DNA from: 2-02-FULL-55-14 sp964473365
Lineage (GTDB): Bacteria; Bacteroidota; Ignavibacteria; UBA10030
Direction of reading: 5' to 3'
DNA length: 61,104 nt
Assembly: GCA_964473365.1 (NCBI GenBank)
Contig: CAYYOV010000019.1
Span: forward strand, 1-61,104
In this document: one piece after another, positions 9,118-17,637 of the stretch
How the letters are laid out: the number at the start of each line of letters is the position of its first letter
Numbering within the stretch: the stretch's first letter is position 1
Notes under the pieces: model-generated
Told to the model about the DNA's origin: nothing
Database searches by the model: none
Seen by the model: the letters and a program-made list of their open reading frames with translations, nothing else
Position numbers and translations under genes: made by a program

Positions 9118-10710
9118 CTACTCATAGCGCTTTTGATACGCCTTCCGCAAAGCCTCTGCCTCCTCTGGAGTGAGTCCTTTCAGCCATACGTGCTCATCTT
9201 TCGTTAGGAGTTGTTCGACGGCCGTTCGGTACTTCTCCTCCATCTTCTTCCCCTTCTTCGCTGCCGCTTCGATCACTGCCGGCAGGAAGTCCTTGTAGAA
9301 GTGCTTCGACACCTCGTACATGCCGTGCCAGTGGGTATAGTCGGGGCCCATCATGCTCGCGCCGTGACGCGCCCGCCGTCCTTCATGGTGCCAGAGTTCC
9401 CAGTACACCCACTGCACTTTCAGTTCGAACGGAGCGGTCTTCTTGAGGACACCGTCCGCGAGGAGATCATTCATGATGTTCGTGGCAGGCACACCGAACT
9501 TGTCGTTGTAGAGGTCCACAAGGCCGTCAAACTGCTGGTAGAAGTTGTCGACGAACGGCGCGTTGTGGCAATTGGCACATGCCCCCTTCATCGCGTCCCT
9601 CCGCTGCGACCACGTAACGATCTTCGCCACCTGCCGCGATACCGTCTTGGTCTTGAGCTTCTCGTTCTCGACGTACTTCTCGGACGTTTCGACCGATGAG
9701 CCGACCTTCGGGAGGTCTCGCCCGTCCGGGTAGTCTTCTTTATAACCGTCGGCGTAGACCACGAGATTCTGTTTCTTGCTGACGGCCGGTCGCAGCGTCC
9801 ACGAGATGCGCTCACCGACGTCGTGCGTATTGCCCGAGACTTTCCCGTCCGGGGTCATGTACGAACTGATGTGGCACGTGGCGCAGGTAGGAGCCGCCGA
9901 ATAGTCCTTCCCAAGGACCCACTCACCTTCTTTGTCGAGCGCCATCTTGTCTCGATTGGCGTAGAACGCGATGCCGTGCTTCGACTCATTGTAGATCTCG
10001 ATCTGCGGATGGTCCGGACCCATATGGCATTTTCCGCAGTTCTCGGGCGAGCGTGAGATCTTCGCCTCGAAGCTGTGGCGGGAATGGCACGCATGGCACG
10101 AGCCCTGGGAACCGTCGAGGTTCAGGCGCCCCATGCCGCTGTTCGGCCATGTGTCCGGATCCAACACCGGCCGACCCTCGGGACCCTTCCGGACAACCTC
10201 TCCATTCGCGTCCCGCTTCAGCTTCACGATGGATCCGTGGCACTGCCAACACCCATTGACGGCGTCGGCGTTGTTGGTCGGCATGCCGGCGACCTTTTCC
10301 GCCAGGATATTGTCAAGGCTGTTGATAATGAGGCCAGCCTTGGCATGGTGGCTTCGGGAGAATTCGTTGGTCTCCGCGTCGTGGCATTGCGAACAGTCTT
10401 TCGGTGTGACGAGCGCGGAAACGTATTGCCCCTGATGCAGCCAGGCATCGGGCTCGCCCTTCGTGGCCGCATGACATTCAAGGCAGCTGACGCCTGAAGC
10501 CGCATGACGCGATCGACCCCATTCGAGCACGAGGGCGGGCGAGTTCTTCTGGTGACAGGAAACGCACGCCTGTCCTTCTTTGGAGATCTGGGGATAGAGC
10601 GCCGCGGTCGCATCTTGCGCATTCACCGGACGGCAAACGACCGTGATCAGCGCCAGGACGATGAAGGACGTCCATCGGCTGGCATGGTAGGACGTTCTCG
10701 AGACCTGCAT
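9118..10710 (-). CDS. Octaheme c-type cytochrome, hydroxylamine-oxidoreductase-like
   Basis: Periplasmic multiheme cytochrome of 530 residues with a signal peptide (residues 1-31, ends VNA). Eight CxxCH heme sites start at Cys49, 76, 106, 154, 205, 225, 276 and 378, the number and rough spacing of the HAO/octaheme family. Near residue 430 the block WELWHHEGRRARHGA followed by MMGPDYTHWHG matches the conserved distal region of HAO-like enzymes. Such proteins either oxidise hydroxylamine or hydrazine, or reduce nitrite or hydroxylamine; the sequence alone does not decide. ATG at 10710 has AGGAGG 5 bases upstream. It follows the porin gene in one transcript from the promoter at 12064-12092. Confidence 0.88.
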   Translation of the reverse strand: MQVSRTSYHASRWTSFIVLALITVVCRPVNAQDATAALYPQISKEGQACVSCHQKNSPALVLEWGRSRHAASGVSCLECHAATKGEPDAWLHQGQYVSALVTPKDCSQCHDAETNEFSRSHHAKAGLIINSLDNILAEKVAGMPTNNADAVNGCWQCHGSIVKLKRDANGEVVRKGPEGRPVLDPDTWPNSGMGRLNLDGSQGSCHACHSRHSFEAKISRSPENCGKCHMGPDHPQIEIYNESKHGIAFYANRDKMALDKEGEWVLGKDYSAAPTCATCHISSYMTPDGKVSGNTHDVGERISWTLRPAVSKKQNLVVYADGYKEDYPDGRDLPKVGSSVETSEKYVENEKLKTKTVSRQVAKIVTWSQRRDAMKGACANCHNAPFVDNFYQQFDGLVDLYNDKFGVPATNIMNDLLADGVLKKTAPFELKVQWVYWELWHHEGRRARHGASMMGPDYTHWHGMYEVSKHFYKDFLPAVIEAAAKKGKKMEEKYRTAVEQLLTKDEHVWLKGLTPEEAEALRKAYQKRYE

Positions 10711-10744
10711 GTTCGCCTCCTGAAGGTGGTTGACGAGGATCATC

Positions 10745-11998
10745 TCAAATATTCACAAGAAGTGTCAAATACGCCCACGATGCCCAATCCGTCCCTGCGA
10801 ATTTCGACTTCATGATGGCCCCCGGCGCGAACACCGATAGACCTCCTTCGAACCGGGTGGATGTGTTGTATTGGTAGGAGATCGCAAGATCGAACTCGTT
10901 GCCCACATCCTTCGATCCGTTCTGTGCTTCGGCCAACGAGAATCGATGACCGGTGAGCTCGACCGCCATTCCGGAGACGGGGACGTACCGGACGAATGCC
11001 TGCACGTCGAGCAATCCGCGTTGGCCCGTATTGCCGGGAATGGCGATGAAATAGTCCATCGAGCCGTAGAACTTGTGGCCCGTGTGGAACGTCGGGTCAA
11101 AGCTTTGGTCCCGTGTTGAGGTAGCCGACGTCCCTGAGAGGAGATCAGCTCCGAGCCCCGCTTTCGTGAAGCCTTCGGGAGCGAAGTTCATGCCGACCAT
11201 TCCGCTGAGCAGGTACGCGGAGATATCGCGAGTCGAGCGCTTGCCGAACTGCAGCACAGGTTCGACCTGGTACCAGATCGACCCCGACTCACCCCGGCCG
11301 TACAGGCCGATGGAGTATCGCGACAGATCGTCGGTACCGGGGACGGTCTGCTTCCGGTCCCCCTCATACATCCCGAAGACATCGACGAGGAATGGCGCGA
11401 AGGATGTAAGTGTGACGTACAAGCCCCCGAGGAACTGACCGCCTTCGCGCGCGTACGCCACGCCTGCGGGCGTTGCCACCGACGGCGCGGACGAGGTCTC
11501 ACCCGTGTTGAGGGCGAAAAGGTCGATCGACCCGAAACTCCGGGCCGACGTCAGGCGAAGGCCGTCGAACGACCGGCCCACGTTGCTCCAACCGACCGAT
11601 CCGATCATCCGTTGGGTGCCGAATGCCAACTCCATTCTCCCTGCTGTGACATCGATGCCAGAATGGAAGAAGTCCTGGACCCGTACAAACCCCTGATGTA
11701 GGTCCAGGTTTGCAGTGTTGGCCAGCGTGGAGAACGCGCCTGCCGCCTGCTCGGACCCCAATACCCTGGAATCCTGCACTTGCAGGAAGATACGCACGTC
11801 CGCTGACGGCTTGAGATCGGCAGCAAGGCGAGCCCGGAGCAGGCTATAGAGATTGGCGGGGGTCTTGTTGTTGAAATCCCTGAAGTCGGCCTCTGACCTC
11901 AGGCGGACTTCGGCCTTCCACGAAACCATCTCCTGCGCGAACAGACTCGTCGACGCAGAGAGCAGGAGGAGCAGACTCGCCTGGCACATTTTATTCAT
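10745..11998 (-). CDS. Outer-membrane porin-like barrel (alginate-export domain family)
   Basis: Predicted outer-membrane barrel of 417 residues with a signal peptide (ends LFAQ, residue 22). The N-terminal part of the mature protein, with RLRSEADFRDFNN and LLRARLAADLKPSADVRIFLQ, is typical of the alginate-export porin family. Members of this family often sit beside respiratory cytochromes in non-alginate bacteria. Alternating hydrophobic strands continue to a C-terminal TLLVNI. ATG at 11998 has AAGGTG upstream. It is the first gene of a two-gene operon with the octaheme cytochrome, which suggests passage of a small substrate such as nitrite or another nitrogen oxide; that link is inference. 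Confidence 0.75.
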   Translation of the reverse strand: MNKMCQASLLLLLSASTSLFAQEMVSWKAEVRLRSEADFRDFNNKTPANLYSLLRARLAADLKPSADVRIFLQVQDSRVLGSEQAAGAFSTLANTANLDLHQGFVRVQDFFHSGIDVTAGRMELAFGTQRMIGSVGWSNVGRSFDGLRLTSARSFGSIDLFALNTGETSSAPSVATPAGVAYAREGGQFLGGLYVTLTSFAPFLVDVFGMYEGDRKQTVPGTDDLSRYSIGLYGRGESGSIWYQVEPVLQFGKRSTRDISAYLLSGMVGMNFAPEGFTKAGLGADLLSGTSATSTRDQSFDPTFHTGHKFYGSMDYFIAIPGNTGQRGLLDVQAFVRYVPVSGMAVELTGHRFSLAEAQNGSKDVGNEFDLAISYQYNTSTRFEGGLSVFAPGAIMKSKFAGTDWASWAYLTLLVNI

Positions 11999-12063
11999 TG
12001 TTCACCTTGCGAGATGGACGATCGATCGTACGGGCGAACCCGTCATCTAATTCAGACTATTTT

Positions 12064-12092
12064 ATCTTAATTAACAGAGCGCAAAAAGTCAA
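12064..12092 (-). promoter_or_regulatory. Sigma-70-like promoter of the porin-cytochrome operon
   Basis: On the minus strand TTGACT (12087-12092), a 17-base AT-rich spacer and TAAGAT (12064-12069) lie about 65 bases before the porin ATG. The following TAAAATAG adds AT-richness. This is the best consensus promoter seen in the window. Confidence 0.6.
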
Positions 12093-12108
12093 GCCTGCAA
12101 GACGGGGG

Positions 12109-13245
12109 TTACCGGAGCCTGCCGTATCTTCGCATTATCTTCGATACCTCGTCCAGCGGCAACGCTTCGACGGTCCGGCCCATTTTGCCGGTCACCGTCG
12201 TGGCTCTGAACAGTGAATTGAGGATTGCCTCTTCCGTGGCCTCGACGGCCGCCTGAAAGAGGGGTGAGATCTGCTCGTCCGTGACGACGAAGGTCGGACG
12301 CGTTGCGGCGTCTCGGATAGGCCTGATCCGCACTGACTCCGCCGCGCTGCATGCGATCACATAGTCACCGCTTCCGTGGCTCATCATCGAGCCGGTGCGG
12401 CCCAAGGCGAGGAGCGCGCGCCCCGCGAGTCGCCGAAGCTGGAGCTGGTCCATCGGCGCGTCGGTCGCAACCACGATCATGCAGGAACCGTCCGCGCTTT
12501 TGTCGAGCTGTTCCTTGAAGGCATAGCGGCCCAGTTCTTTTCCGACCGGCACTCCGGCAATGTCGAGGATTCCGCCAAAGTTCGTCTGCACGAGCACGCC
12601 GACCGTGAAGCCGCCCATCGACGACGGCAATCGGCGGGAGCTTGTCCCGATTCCGCCTTTCCAACCGAAGCAGATCGTTCCGGTCCCGGCCCCGACACTC
12701 CCTTCCTCCACCTTTCCCCCACGCGCGGCAGCGATCGCCGCTTTCGCATGCTCGCGTGTGACGTGCCTTCCACGGATGTCGTTGAGGAATCCATCATTCG
12801 TCTCCCCCACGACCGGATTGACAGAGCCGACATTCTCGTTTCCCGGGAACGACAGCATGTGGTCCACCACGCCGTTCGCGACATCCCACACGCTCAGGGT
12901 GTTCGTCAGAAGGATCGGCGTCTCGATCTGCCCCAGCTCATTCACCTGTGAGCTGCCGATGAGCTTTCCGAATCCATTGCCGACAACGATCGCCCCCGGC
13001 ACCTTCTCCTGGAAGAGATTGCCCGCATGCGGGACTATCGCCGTTACTCCGGTTCGTACCGAGTCCCCTTCCCTGAGCGTCACGTGACCGACCCGGACCC
13101 CGGCGACATCCGTGATCGCGTTGAGGGGACCAAGTGCAAAGACACCGATCCCGACCCCCCAATCGCGGAGATGCGGTCTCTCGTGCTCCTGTGCAGTCGC
13201 ACTGGAAAACAAGACGACCGCGAACGTGAACGATGCAAGGCGCAT
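12109..13245 (-). CDS. P1 (DmpA/S58) family aminopeptidase, exported
   Basis: N-terminal-nucleophile hydrolase of 378 residues, related to L-aminopeptidase/D-esterase DmpA and beta-aminopeptidases. A short signal peptide (residues 1-19, ends ATAQ) points to the periplasm. Family hallmarks are ITDVAGVRVGH near residue 44, GSVGAGTGT at 182-190, and the self-cleavage site Gly253-Ser254 inside ADGSCMIVVATDAP. Ser254 would become the catalytic N-terminal residue of the beta chain. ATG at 13245 has AGGAGAGG upstream. The start lies 30 bases past the hemerythrin stop, so the two may be cotranscribed. Natural substrate unknown. Confidence 0.87.
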   Translation of the reverse strand: MRLASFTFAVVLFSSATAQEHERPHLRDWGVGIGVFALGPLNAITDVAGVRVGHVTLREGDSVRTGVTAIVPHAGNLFQEKVPGAIVVGNGFGKLIGSSQVNELGQIETPILLTNTLSVWDVANGVVDHMLSFPGNENVGSVNPVVGETNDGFLNDIRGRHVTREHAKAAIAAARGGKVEEGSVGAGTGTICFGWKGGIGTSSRRLPSSMGGFTVGVLVQTNFGGILDIAGVPVGKELGRYAFKEQLDKSADGSCMIVVATDAPMDQLQLRRLAGRALLALGRTGSMMSHGSGDYVIACSAAESVRIRPIRDAATRPTFVVTDEQISPLFQAAVEATEEAILNSLFRATTVTGKMGRTVEALPLDEVSKIMRRYGRLR

Positions 13246-13274
13246 GCAGGTCCTCTCCTGGTGCAGGTCAGGAA

Positions 13275-13775
13275 TCAATCCATGATCGATGCGGGATATC
13301 CGGCCCGTTCGACTGCCCGCCTGGTTGCATCCATGATCCCTGGCCCGGGATTGTTGGGAACGAGCTTCACGGGAGGCGCGGAACGAACCTGCTGGACGAT
13401 CTTCTGAACAACATCGAACGGCAATTGCTCGCAGACATCGTATAGCCCTTCCTTCGACTCCTCGAGGATGTTGTGCTTCTCAAGAATGGACCGAACCGCC
13501 CGCAGGATCCCGTGCGTCGGCGGGGGGACCATCAACGCCGTGATCGCCCCGTGGTCAAGCCGGATCTGCTCCAACGCGGGCTTCAGGAGGTCTTTCGTCA
13601 ACGGCTCCAAGGCAGGAAGGAGAACCTTTTCTTCGAGTCCGATGTGCCTCAGGATCCCGACGCGAAAGCGATCATAGGCCTCCGAATCGATCTCCTTGCC
13701 AGCTGCGGCCTTTTCCAACGCTTCCTCCAGTTCCCGATGGTCTCCAAAGAAGTAGTTGTACAGATCGCCATTCAT
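13275..13775 (-). CDS. Hemerythrin HHE cation-binding domain protein
   Basis: Cytoplasmic di-iron protein of 166 residues. Candidate metal ligands are spread over four helices: DHRE (residue about 13), RHIGLEE with an HxxxE pattern (about 44), LDHGA (about 73) and KHNILEE, again HxxxE (about 98). This is the hemerythrin HHE arrangement, linked in other bacteria to oxygen or nitric-oxide binding and iron-centre repair. The C-terminal 45 residues are a conserved-looking tail of unknown role. ATG at 13775 has AAGGAGG 6 bases upstream. It is transcribed away from the molybdopterin enzyme and toward the P1 peptidase and octaheme operon. Confidence 0.82.
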   Translation of the reverse strand: MNGDLYNYFFGDHRELEEALEKAAAGKEIDSEAYDRFRVGILRHIGLEEKVLLPALEPLTKDLLKPALEQIRLDHGAITALMVPPPTHGILRAVRSILEKHNILEESKEGLYDVCEQLPFDVVQKIVQQVRSAPPVKLVPNNPGPGIMDATRRAVERAGYPASIMD

Positions 13776-13942
13776 TCGACGCCTCCTTACTAAGTGTAGC
13801 AACTGTGACGGGAACACGCAAGCACACCTGCATGGATTCATTGTTGCACTTGTCGTTCTCGAAGTCGATTTTCTTTCAGCCGATCACCAGCCGACGCTCG
13901 TTTCACGATTGACCATTCACCATTCTTCCTCTCTGCTTTCCA

Positions 13943-15994
13943 TTGGCGACTTTCACCACCGCCTGCCCGCGTAACTGTTACAGCACCTGCGGACTCCGTG
14001 TGACCGTGGAGGACGGGCGTTTGCGCCGGATTGAACCGGTCCCGGAGAACCGTGCGACCCACCTCGGCGCGTGCCTCAAGGGACTCAGTTACGTCGAGCG
14101 CGTCCATGCTCCACAACGGATCCTTTTTCCACAACGTCGCAATGCGGCGGGTGGATTCGACCGAATCACCTGGGATGAAGCGCTCGACACGATCGCACAT
14201 CGTCTGACGGAGATCCGCGGACAGTATGGGCCGAGGAGCGTTCTCTACTATTCGTCCAGCGGAACAAAGGGCCTCCTGAACGGGGTTGGCGCCACATTCT
14301 GGAAGCTGTTCGGCGGCTACACGGCAACCTACGGCGATCTGTGCTGGCCAGCCGGGCTCGAAGCGACGCGATTGACGCTCGGTTCCAATGAACACAATGC
14401 CCCCTGGGACCTGGCCAATGCCAAATTGATCATCATGTGGGGGAAGAATGCCGCCGAGACGAACATCCATCAAATGACGTTCGTCGATCAAGCCTTGCAA
14501 CGGGGGGCGAAGCTGGTCGTGATCGACCCGCGACGGACGGAGACCGCCGAGCGGGCCACTCTGCTGATCCAGCCCCGTCCCGGGACTGACGCCGCGATCG
14601 CACTCGCCGTCGGCCATGCGTTGATCGCGAAGAAACAGATCGATCGCCCGTTCATCGACGCGCATGTCCATGGCTACGATGCGTACGTCGATCAGGTGCT
14701 CGGATGTTCTCCTCAATGGGCCTCTCAGGTTGCCGGGATCCCGAAAGAACAGATCAGCCAATTGGCCGAGCTGATCGCGACATCCGCGCCTGTGACGATC
14801 TGCGCCGGGTTCGGTATGCAGCGCTACACGAACAGCGGGCAGACGATGCGGGCGATGATCGCGCTGCTGGCGCTCACGGGGAACATCGGCAAACCGGGAG
14901 CTGGTTGGATTTTTGCCAACCTCCGAACGCAGGTCTTTGGGGAGAAAGACCCAGTGGCATTCTATCCCCCGCACTCCCCCGATCCGCTCGTTCGGGTCTC
15001 GATCTCCACTGCCCTGCTCGGACCGCAGATCCTCGCGACTCAGGACCCGCCGATCAAGGCCATGTGGGTCGAGCGCGGGAACCCCATCCCGCAGAATCCC
15101 GAAACACCGACCGTTGTGAAAGCTGTGCGATCGCTCGACTTCCGCGTCGTCGTCGAGGAGGTCATGACCGATACGGCTCGCGAAGCAGATATCGTTCTGC
15201 CTGCGAAGACCTTCTTTGAACAGACCGATGTGATCGGCGCCTACTGGCACGACTATCTGCAATTGCGACCCAAGGTCATCGAGCCTCCGGGCGAGGTCAA
15301 ACCTGAGTCGGAGATCTACTGGCTGCTGGCCGAGCGGCTGGGCATTCCGAAGGAAGATGTGGAGCGACACCTGCCTGCTCCGAATGACGCCGCCGTGGAA
15401 GCGTGGCTCGACCAAAAGTTGTCGCATCTCCCTGGCGTAACACTCGAAGCCTTGCGGTCAGGACCGATCCGCATGCCGGACGAGCGAGAGGTCGCGTTCG
15501 CCGACCTGGTCTTCCCGACCCCATCAGGCAAGATAGAACTGGATTCCAGCGAAGGCGCAGCAATGTGGAAGGTGGACCGGTTGCCATCCTACCATGATCC
15601 GGTAGAGACGGTGAAGCCAGGAGCGGCCGCTCAGTATCCCCTCCACTTCTTGACGCCCAACACGAAACATCGCATCCATTCGCAGTTCGGCAATCTCGCC
15701 GTGATGCGGGCCTTCGAGCCAAACCCGGTATTGCAGATGCACCCGGCAGACGCGGAACCGCGCCAGATCAGGTCGGGCATGCGCGTGCGGGTGTTCAATG
15801 AGCGAGGCTCGTTGAACGTCACGGTGCGTCTGGATCGAGGTATCCGGCCGGGCTGTGTGGTCCTGCATAACGGATGGTGGCTGCAGGACGGTGGAGCGGT
15901 GAATGTCCTGTCGAAGGCCCGAGAGACCGATATGGGACACGGCGCTGCGTTCCATGAGAACTTGGTGGACGTGCAGGTCGCCGATCGGAAATGA
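13943..15994 (+). CDS. Molybdopterin-dependent oxidoreductase catalytic subunit (DMSO-reductase superfamily)
   Basis: Catalytic subunit of 683 residues. Cys8, Cys12, Cys16 and Cys44 form the N-terminal [4Fe-4S] site (CPRNCYSTC...GACLKG). The core has SSSGTKGLLNG, KLIIMWGKNAAETN and VVIDPR, typical of the bis-MGD domains, and the C-terminal dinucleotide-binding domain begins near residue 570 (LTPNTKHRIHSQFGN). Cys134 in YGDLCWPAG is a possible molybdenum ligand. No twin-arginine signal precedes the first cysteine, so the protein appears cytoplasmic. The start is TTG at 13943 without a visible SD; an in-frame TGA at 13910 limits extension. The next gene supplies Fe-S and membrane subunits. Substrate unidentified. 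Confidence 0.88.
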   Translation: MATFTTACPRNCYSTCGLRVTVEDGRLRRIEPVPENRATHLGACLKGLSYVERVHAPQRILFPQRRNAAGGFDRITWDEALDTIAHRLTEIRGQYGPRSVLYYSSSGTKGLLNGVGATFWKLFGGYTATYGDLCWPAGLEATRLTLGSNEHNAPWDLANAKLIIMWGKNAAETNIHQMTFVDQALQRGAKLVVIDPRRTETAERATLLIQPRPGTDAAIALAVGHALIAKKQIDRPFIDAHVHGYDAYVDQVLGCSPQWASQVAGIPKEQISQLAELIATSAPVTICAGFGMQRYTNSGQTMRAMIALLALTGNIGKPGAGWIFANLRTQVFGEKDPVAFYPPHSPDPLVRVSISTALLGPQILATQDPPIKAMWVERGNPIPQNPETPTVVKAVRSLDFRVVVEEVMTDTAREADIVLPAKTFFEQTDVIGAYWHDYLQLRPKVIEPPGEVKPESEIYWLLAERLGIPKEDVERHLPAPNDAAVEAWLDQKLSHLPGVTLEALRSGPIRMPDEREVAFADLVFPTPSGKIELDSSEGAAMWKVDRLPSYHDPVETVKPGAAAQYPLHFLTPNTKHRIHSQFGNLAVMRAFEPNPVLQMHPADAEPRQIRSGMRVRVFNERGSLNVTVRLDRGIRPGCVVLHNGWWLQDGGAVNVLSKARETDMGHGAAFHENLVDVQVADRK

Positions 15995-15996
15995 TG

Positions 15997-16084
15997 AGCC
16001 GCAGAGAACGCAAAGGACTCAAAGAACGAGAAATTGATATGGGCAATTCCCTTTCCCTTATCTCTCTCTGCGTTCTTTGCGGCT
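15997..16084. repeat. Imperfect inverted repeat of the CCGCAAAGAACGCAAAG family
   Basis: Left arm AGCCGCAGAGAACGCAAAG (15997-16015) and right arm CTCTGCGTTCTTTGCGGCT (16066-16084) are complementary at 17 of 19 positions. They enclose 50 unremarkable bases and lie between the stop of the Mo subunit and the start of its Fe-S/anchor subunit. Related arms occur at 46247, 46767 and 54576. Confidence 0.8.
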
Positions 16085-16095
16085 AGTTCTTGACC

Positions 16096-17463
16096 ATGAC
16101 CCGATCTCCGGATATCGCCCCCGGTTTCATCCACAACCTCGAGACGTGCGTGGGATGTCACGCGTGCGTGATCGCGTGCGCAAACGAGAACGGGCTGGCG
16201 CCGGGGAACTTCTGGCGGCATATCGTCACACATAATCCGGCGCACGTCCCGGACCTCCCGGTCTTTCATCTATCCCAGGCCTGCAACCACTGCCTCGACG
16301 CGCCGTGTATCGAGGGCTGCCCAGCCGTAGCGATCGACCGACATCCCGAAACAGGCGCGGTGCTCATCGACGACGCGAAGTGCATCGGCTGTCAATATTG
16401 CAGCTGGGTGTGTCCGTACGACGCGCCGAAGTTCGACGCATCGGCTGGTCTCATGACCAAATGCACGCTCTGCAACCATCGATTGCTCGAGGGCATGCAG
16501 CCGGCCTGCACAAGCTTGTGCCCCACGGGCGCGTTGTCCTATGGCCACCCGTCAAGCGTCGACGGCGTCACGGTCAACGGATATCCGCAGTTCGAGGTTC
16601 GGCCGTCCATCGCCTTCCTGCCGATGACCGGGCGTGTGCCTCAGCCAGCGCCTCCAGGAGCCGACGTCCCGTCGGCCGCCCAGGTCGAGTCATGGACGAC
16701 CCTCGAGAACGCAACACTTCCAGACTCCAAGACCGCTCTGCGAGGCGAGTGGCCGCTTGCCGTGTTCACGTTCGTCGGGATCGCGTTGGTAGCGTGGGTC
16801 TTGAGTGCAGGGTTCGGTCGGACATCCATCGTTCCTGAAGTGTTTCTCCTGGCCGGCATCGCAGGAATGGGGCTCAGCACCCTCCATTTGGGACGGAAGG
16901 AACGAGCGTGGCGCGCCATCCTGAACGTCAGAAGGTCCTGGTTGAGCCGCGAGATCGTCGCGTTCCCTCTCTTCCTGCTTGTCACGACTCTGTGGATCCT
17001 CGTGAGACCAGCCAGCGACGTGTGGCGTATGGGCGCCGTCGTCGTGGGCGTATTCTTCCTGATCTCCGTGGATGGCGTCTACAACGCCATGGCCCGCGTC
17101 TGGCGCTCGAAATGGGACGAACGCGGATCGGCTCTCTCTGCAGCTTTCCTCGGCGGACTTATCGGTGGGAATCTCCTGATTGCCTTCCTGTTCGGCGCGA
17201 TCCGGGCCTTTGGATTCATCGACCGGATCACTTCGCAGGCCAGACACCGCCGGAGCGGGCAGGAATTCTTCTGGATCCTCGGACGTATGGGGATCGGCTT
17301 CGTCGTGCCGATGCTGCTCTGGGGTCCGAACGATGCTCCGTCATTTGCGGCGATCGCGGCCGCACTCACCGGAGAGCTTATCGACCGGCTGCATTTCTAT
17401 GCCTCCCTGGACATCGTGACACCGAGGAGAACGATGGCCGAGACCCTGCATGGAAAAGCGTGA
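16096..17463 (+). CDS. Fused four-cluster ferredoxin and DmsC-type membrane anchor subunit
   Basis: 455-residue fusion of the electron-transfer and anchor subunits of a DMSO-reductase-type complex. Residues 1-150 carry 16 cysteines in four groups (18/21/24/28, 63/66/71/75, 96/99/102/106, 123/126/138/142), the DmsB/NrfC pattern for four [4Fe-4S] clusters. After a linker, about eight hydrophobic helices (residues about 218-450) resemble DmsC, the quinol-oxidising anchor. The complex would link the quinone pool to the Mo subunit encoded just upstream. ATG at 16096 is preferred over TTG at 16090. The same fusion is known in other bacteria; here it comes with an apparently cytoplasmic Mo subunit. 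Confidence 0.87.
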   Translation: MTRSPDIAPGFIHNLETCVGCHACVIACANENGLAPGNFWRHIVTHNPAHVPDLPVFHLSQACNHCLDAPCIEGCPAVAIDRHPETGAVLIDDAKCIGCQYCSWVCPYDAPKFDASAGLMTKCTLCNHRLLEGMQPACTSLCPTGALSYGHPSSVDGVTVNGYPQFEVRPSIAFLPMTGRVPQPAPPGADVPSAAQVESWTTLENATLPDSKTALRGEWPLAVFTFVGIALVAWVLSAGFGRTSIVPEVFLLAGIAGMGLSTLHLGRKERAWRAILNVRRSWLSREIVAFPLFLLVTTLWILVRPASDVWRMGAVVVGVFFLISVDGVYNAMARVWRSKWDERGSALSAAFLGGLIGGNLLIAFLFGAIRAFGFIDRITSQARHRRSGQEFFWILGRMGIGFVVPMLLWGPNDAPSFAAIAAALTGELIDRLHFYASLDIVTPRRTMAETLHGKA

Positions 17464-17563
17464 CACAGAGTTCCGCAGAGGAATGCGGAGCTCCACAGAA
17501 ATATCCAATGACATGCTCTCGTCCTCGGTGGACCTCTGCGTTACCTCGCTGTATCTCTGTGTC
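17462..17563. repeat. Imperfect inverted repeat of the CACAGAG type
   Basis: GACACAGAG (17462-17470) pairs with CTCTGTGTC (17555-17563), and inner CCGCAGAGG (17473-17481) pairs with CCTCTGCG (17533-17540). The repeat begins at the stop codon of the anchor subunit. It belongs to the short CACAGAG intergenic palindromes seen in many environmental bacterial genomes. Confidence 0.65.
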
Positions 17564-17584
17564 CCGTTTCCGCTTCAACAGCGA

Positions 17585-17610
17585 AAGAGCCCGGATCGCT
17601 CCGGGCTCTT
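17585..17610. terminator. Bidirectional hairpin terminator between anchor subunit and esterase
   Basis: A perfect 11-bp stem AAGAGCCCGGA/TCCGGGCTCTT with a 4-base loop lies between convergent genes (stops at 17463 and 17638). Read on the minus strand the loop is GCGA, a stable GNRA tetraloop. There is no U-tract on either side. Confidence 0.65.
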
Positions 17611-17637
17611 CGTGCACTGCTCGCACTGACTGCGGTC

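Noticed and set aside
13838..15427. Minus-strand open frame of 529 codons across the molybdoenzyme gene
   Set aside because: Antisense shadow of the Mo subunit, whose cysteine and cofactor motifs are intact on the plus strand.
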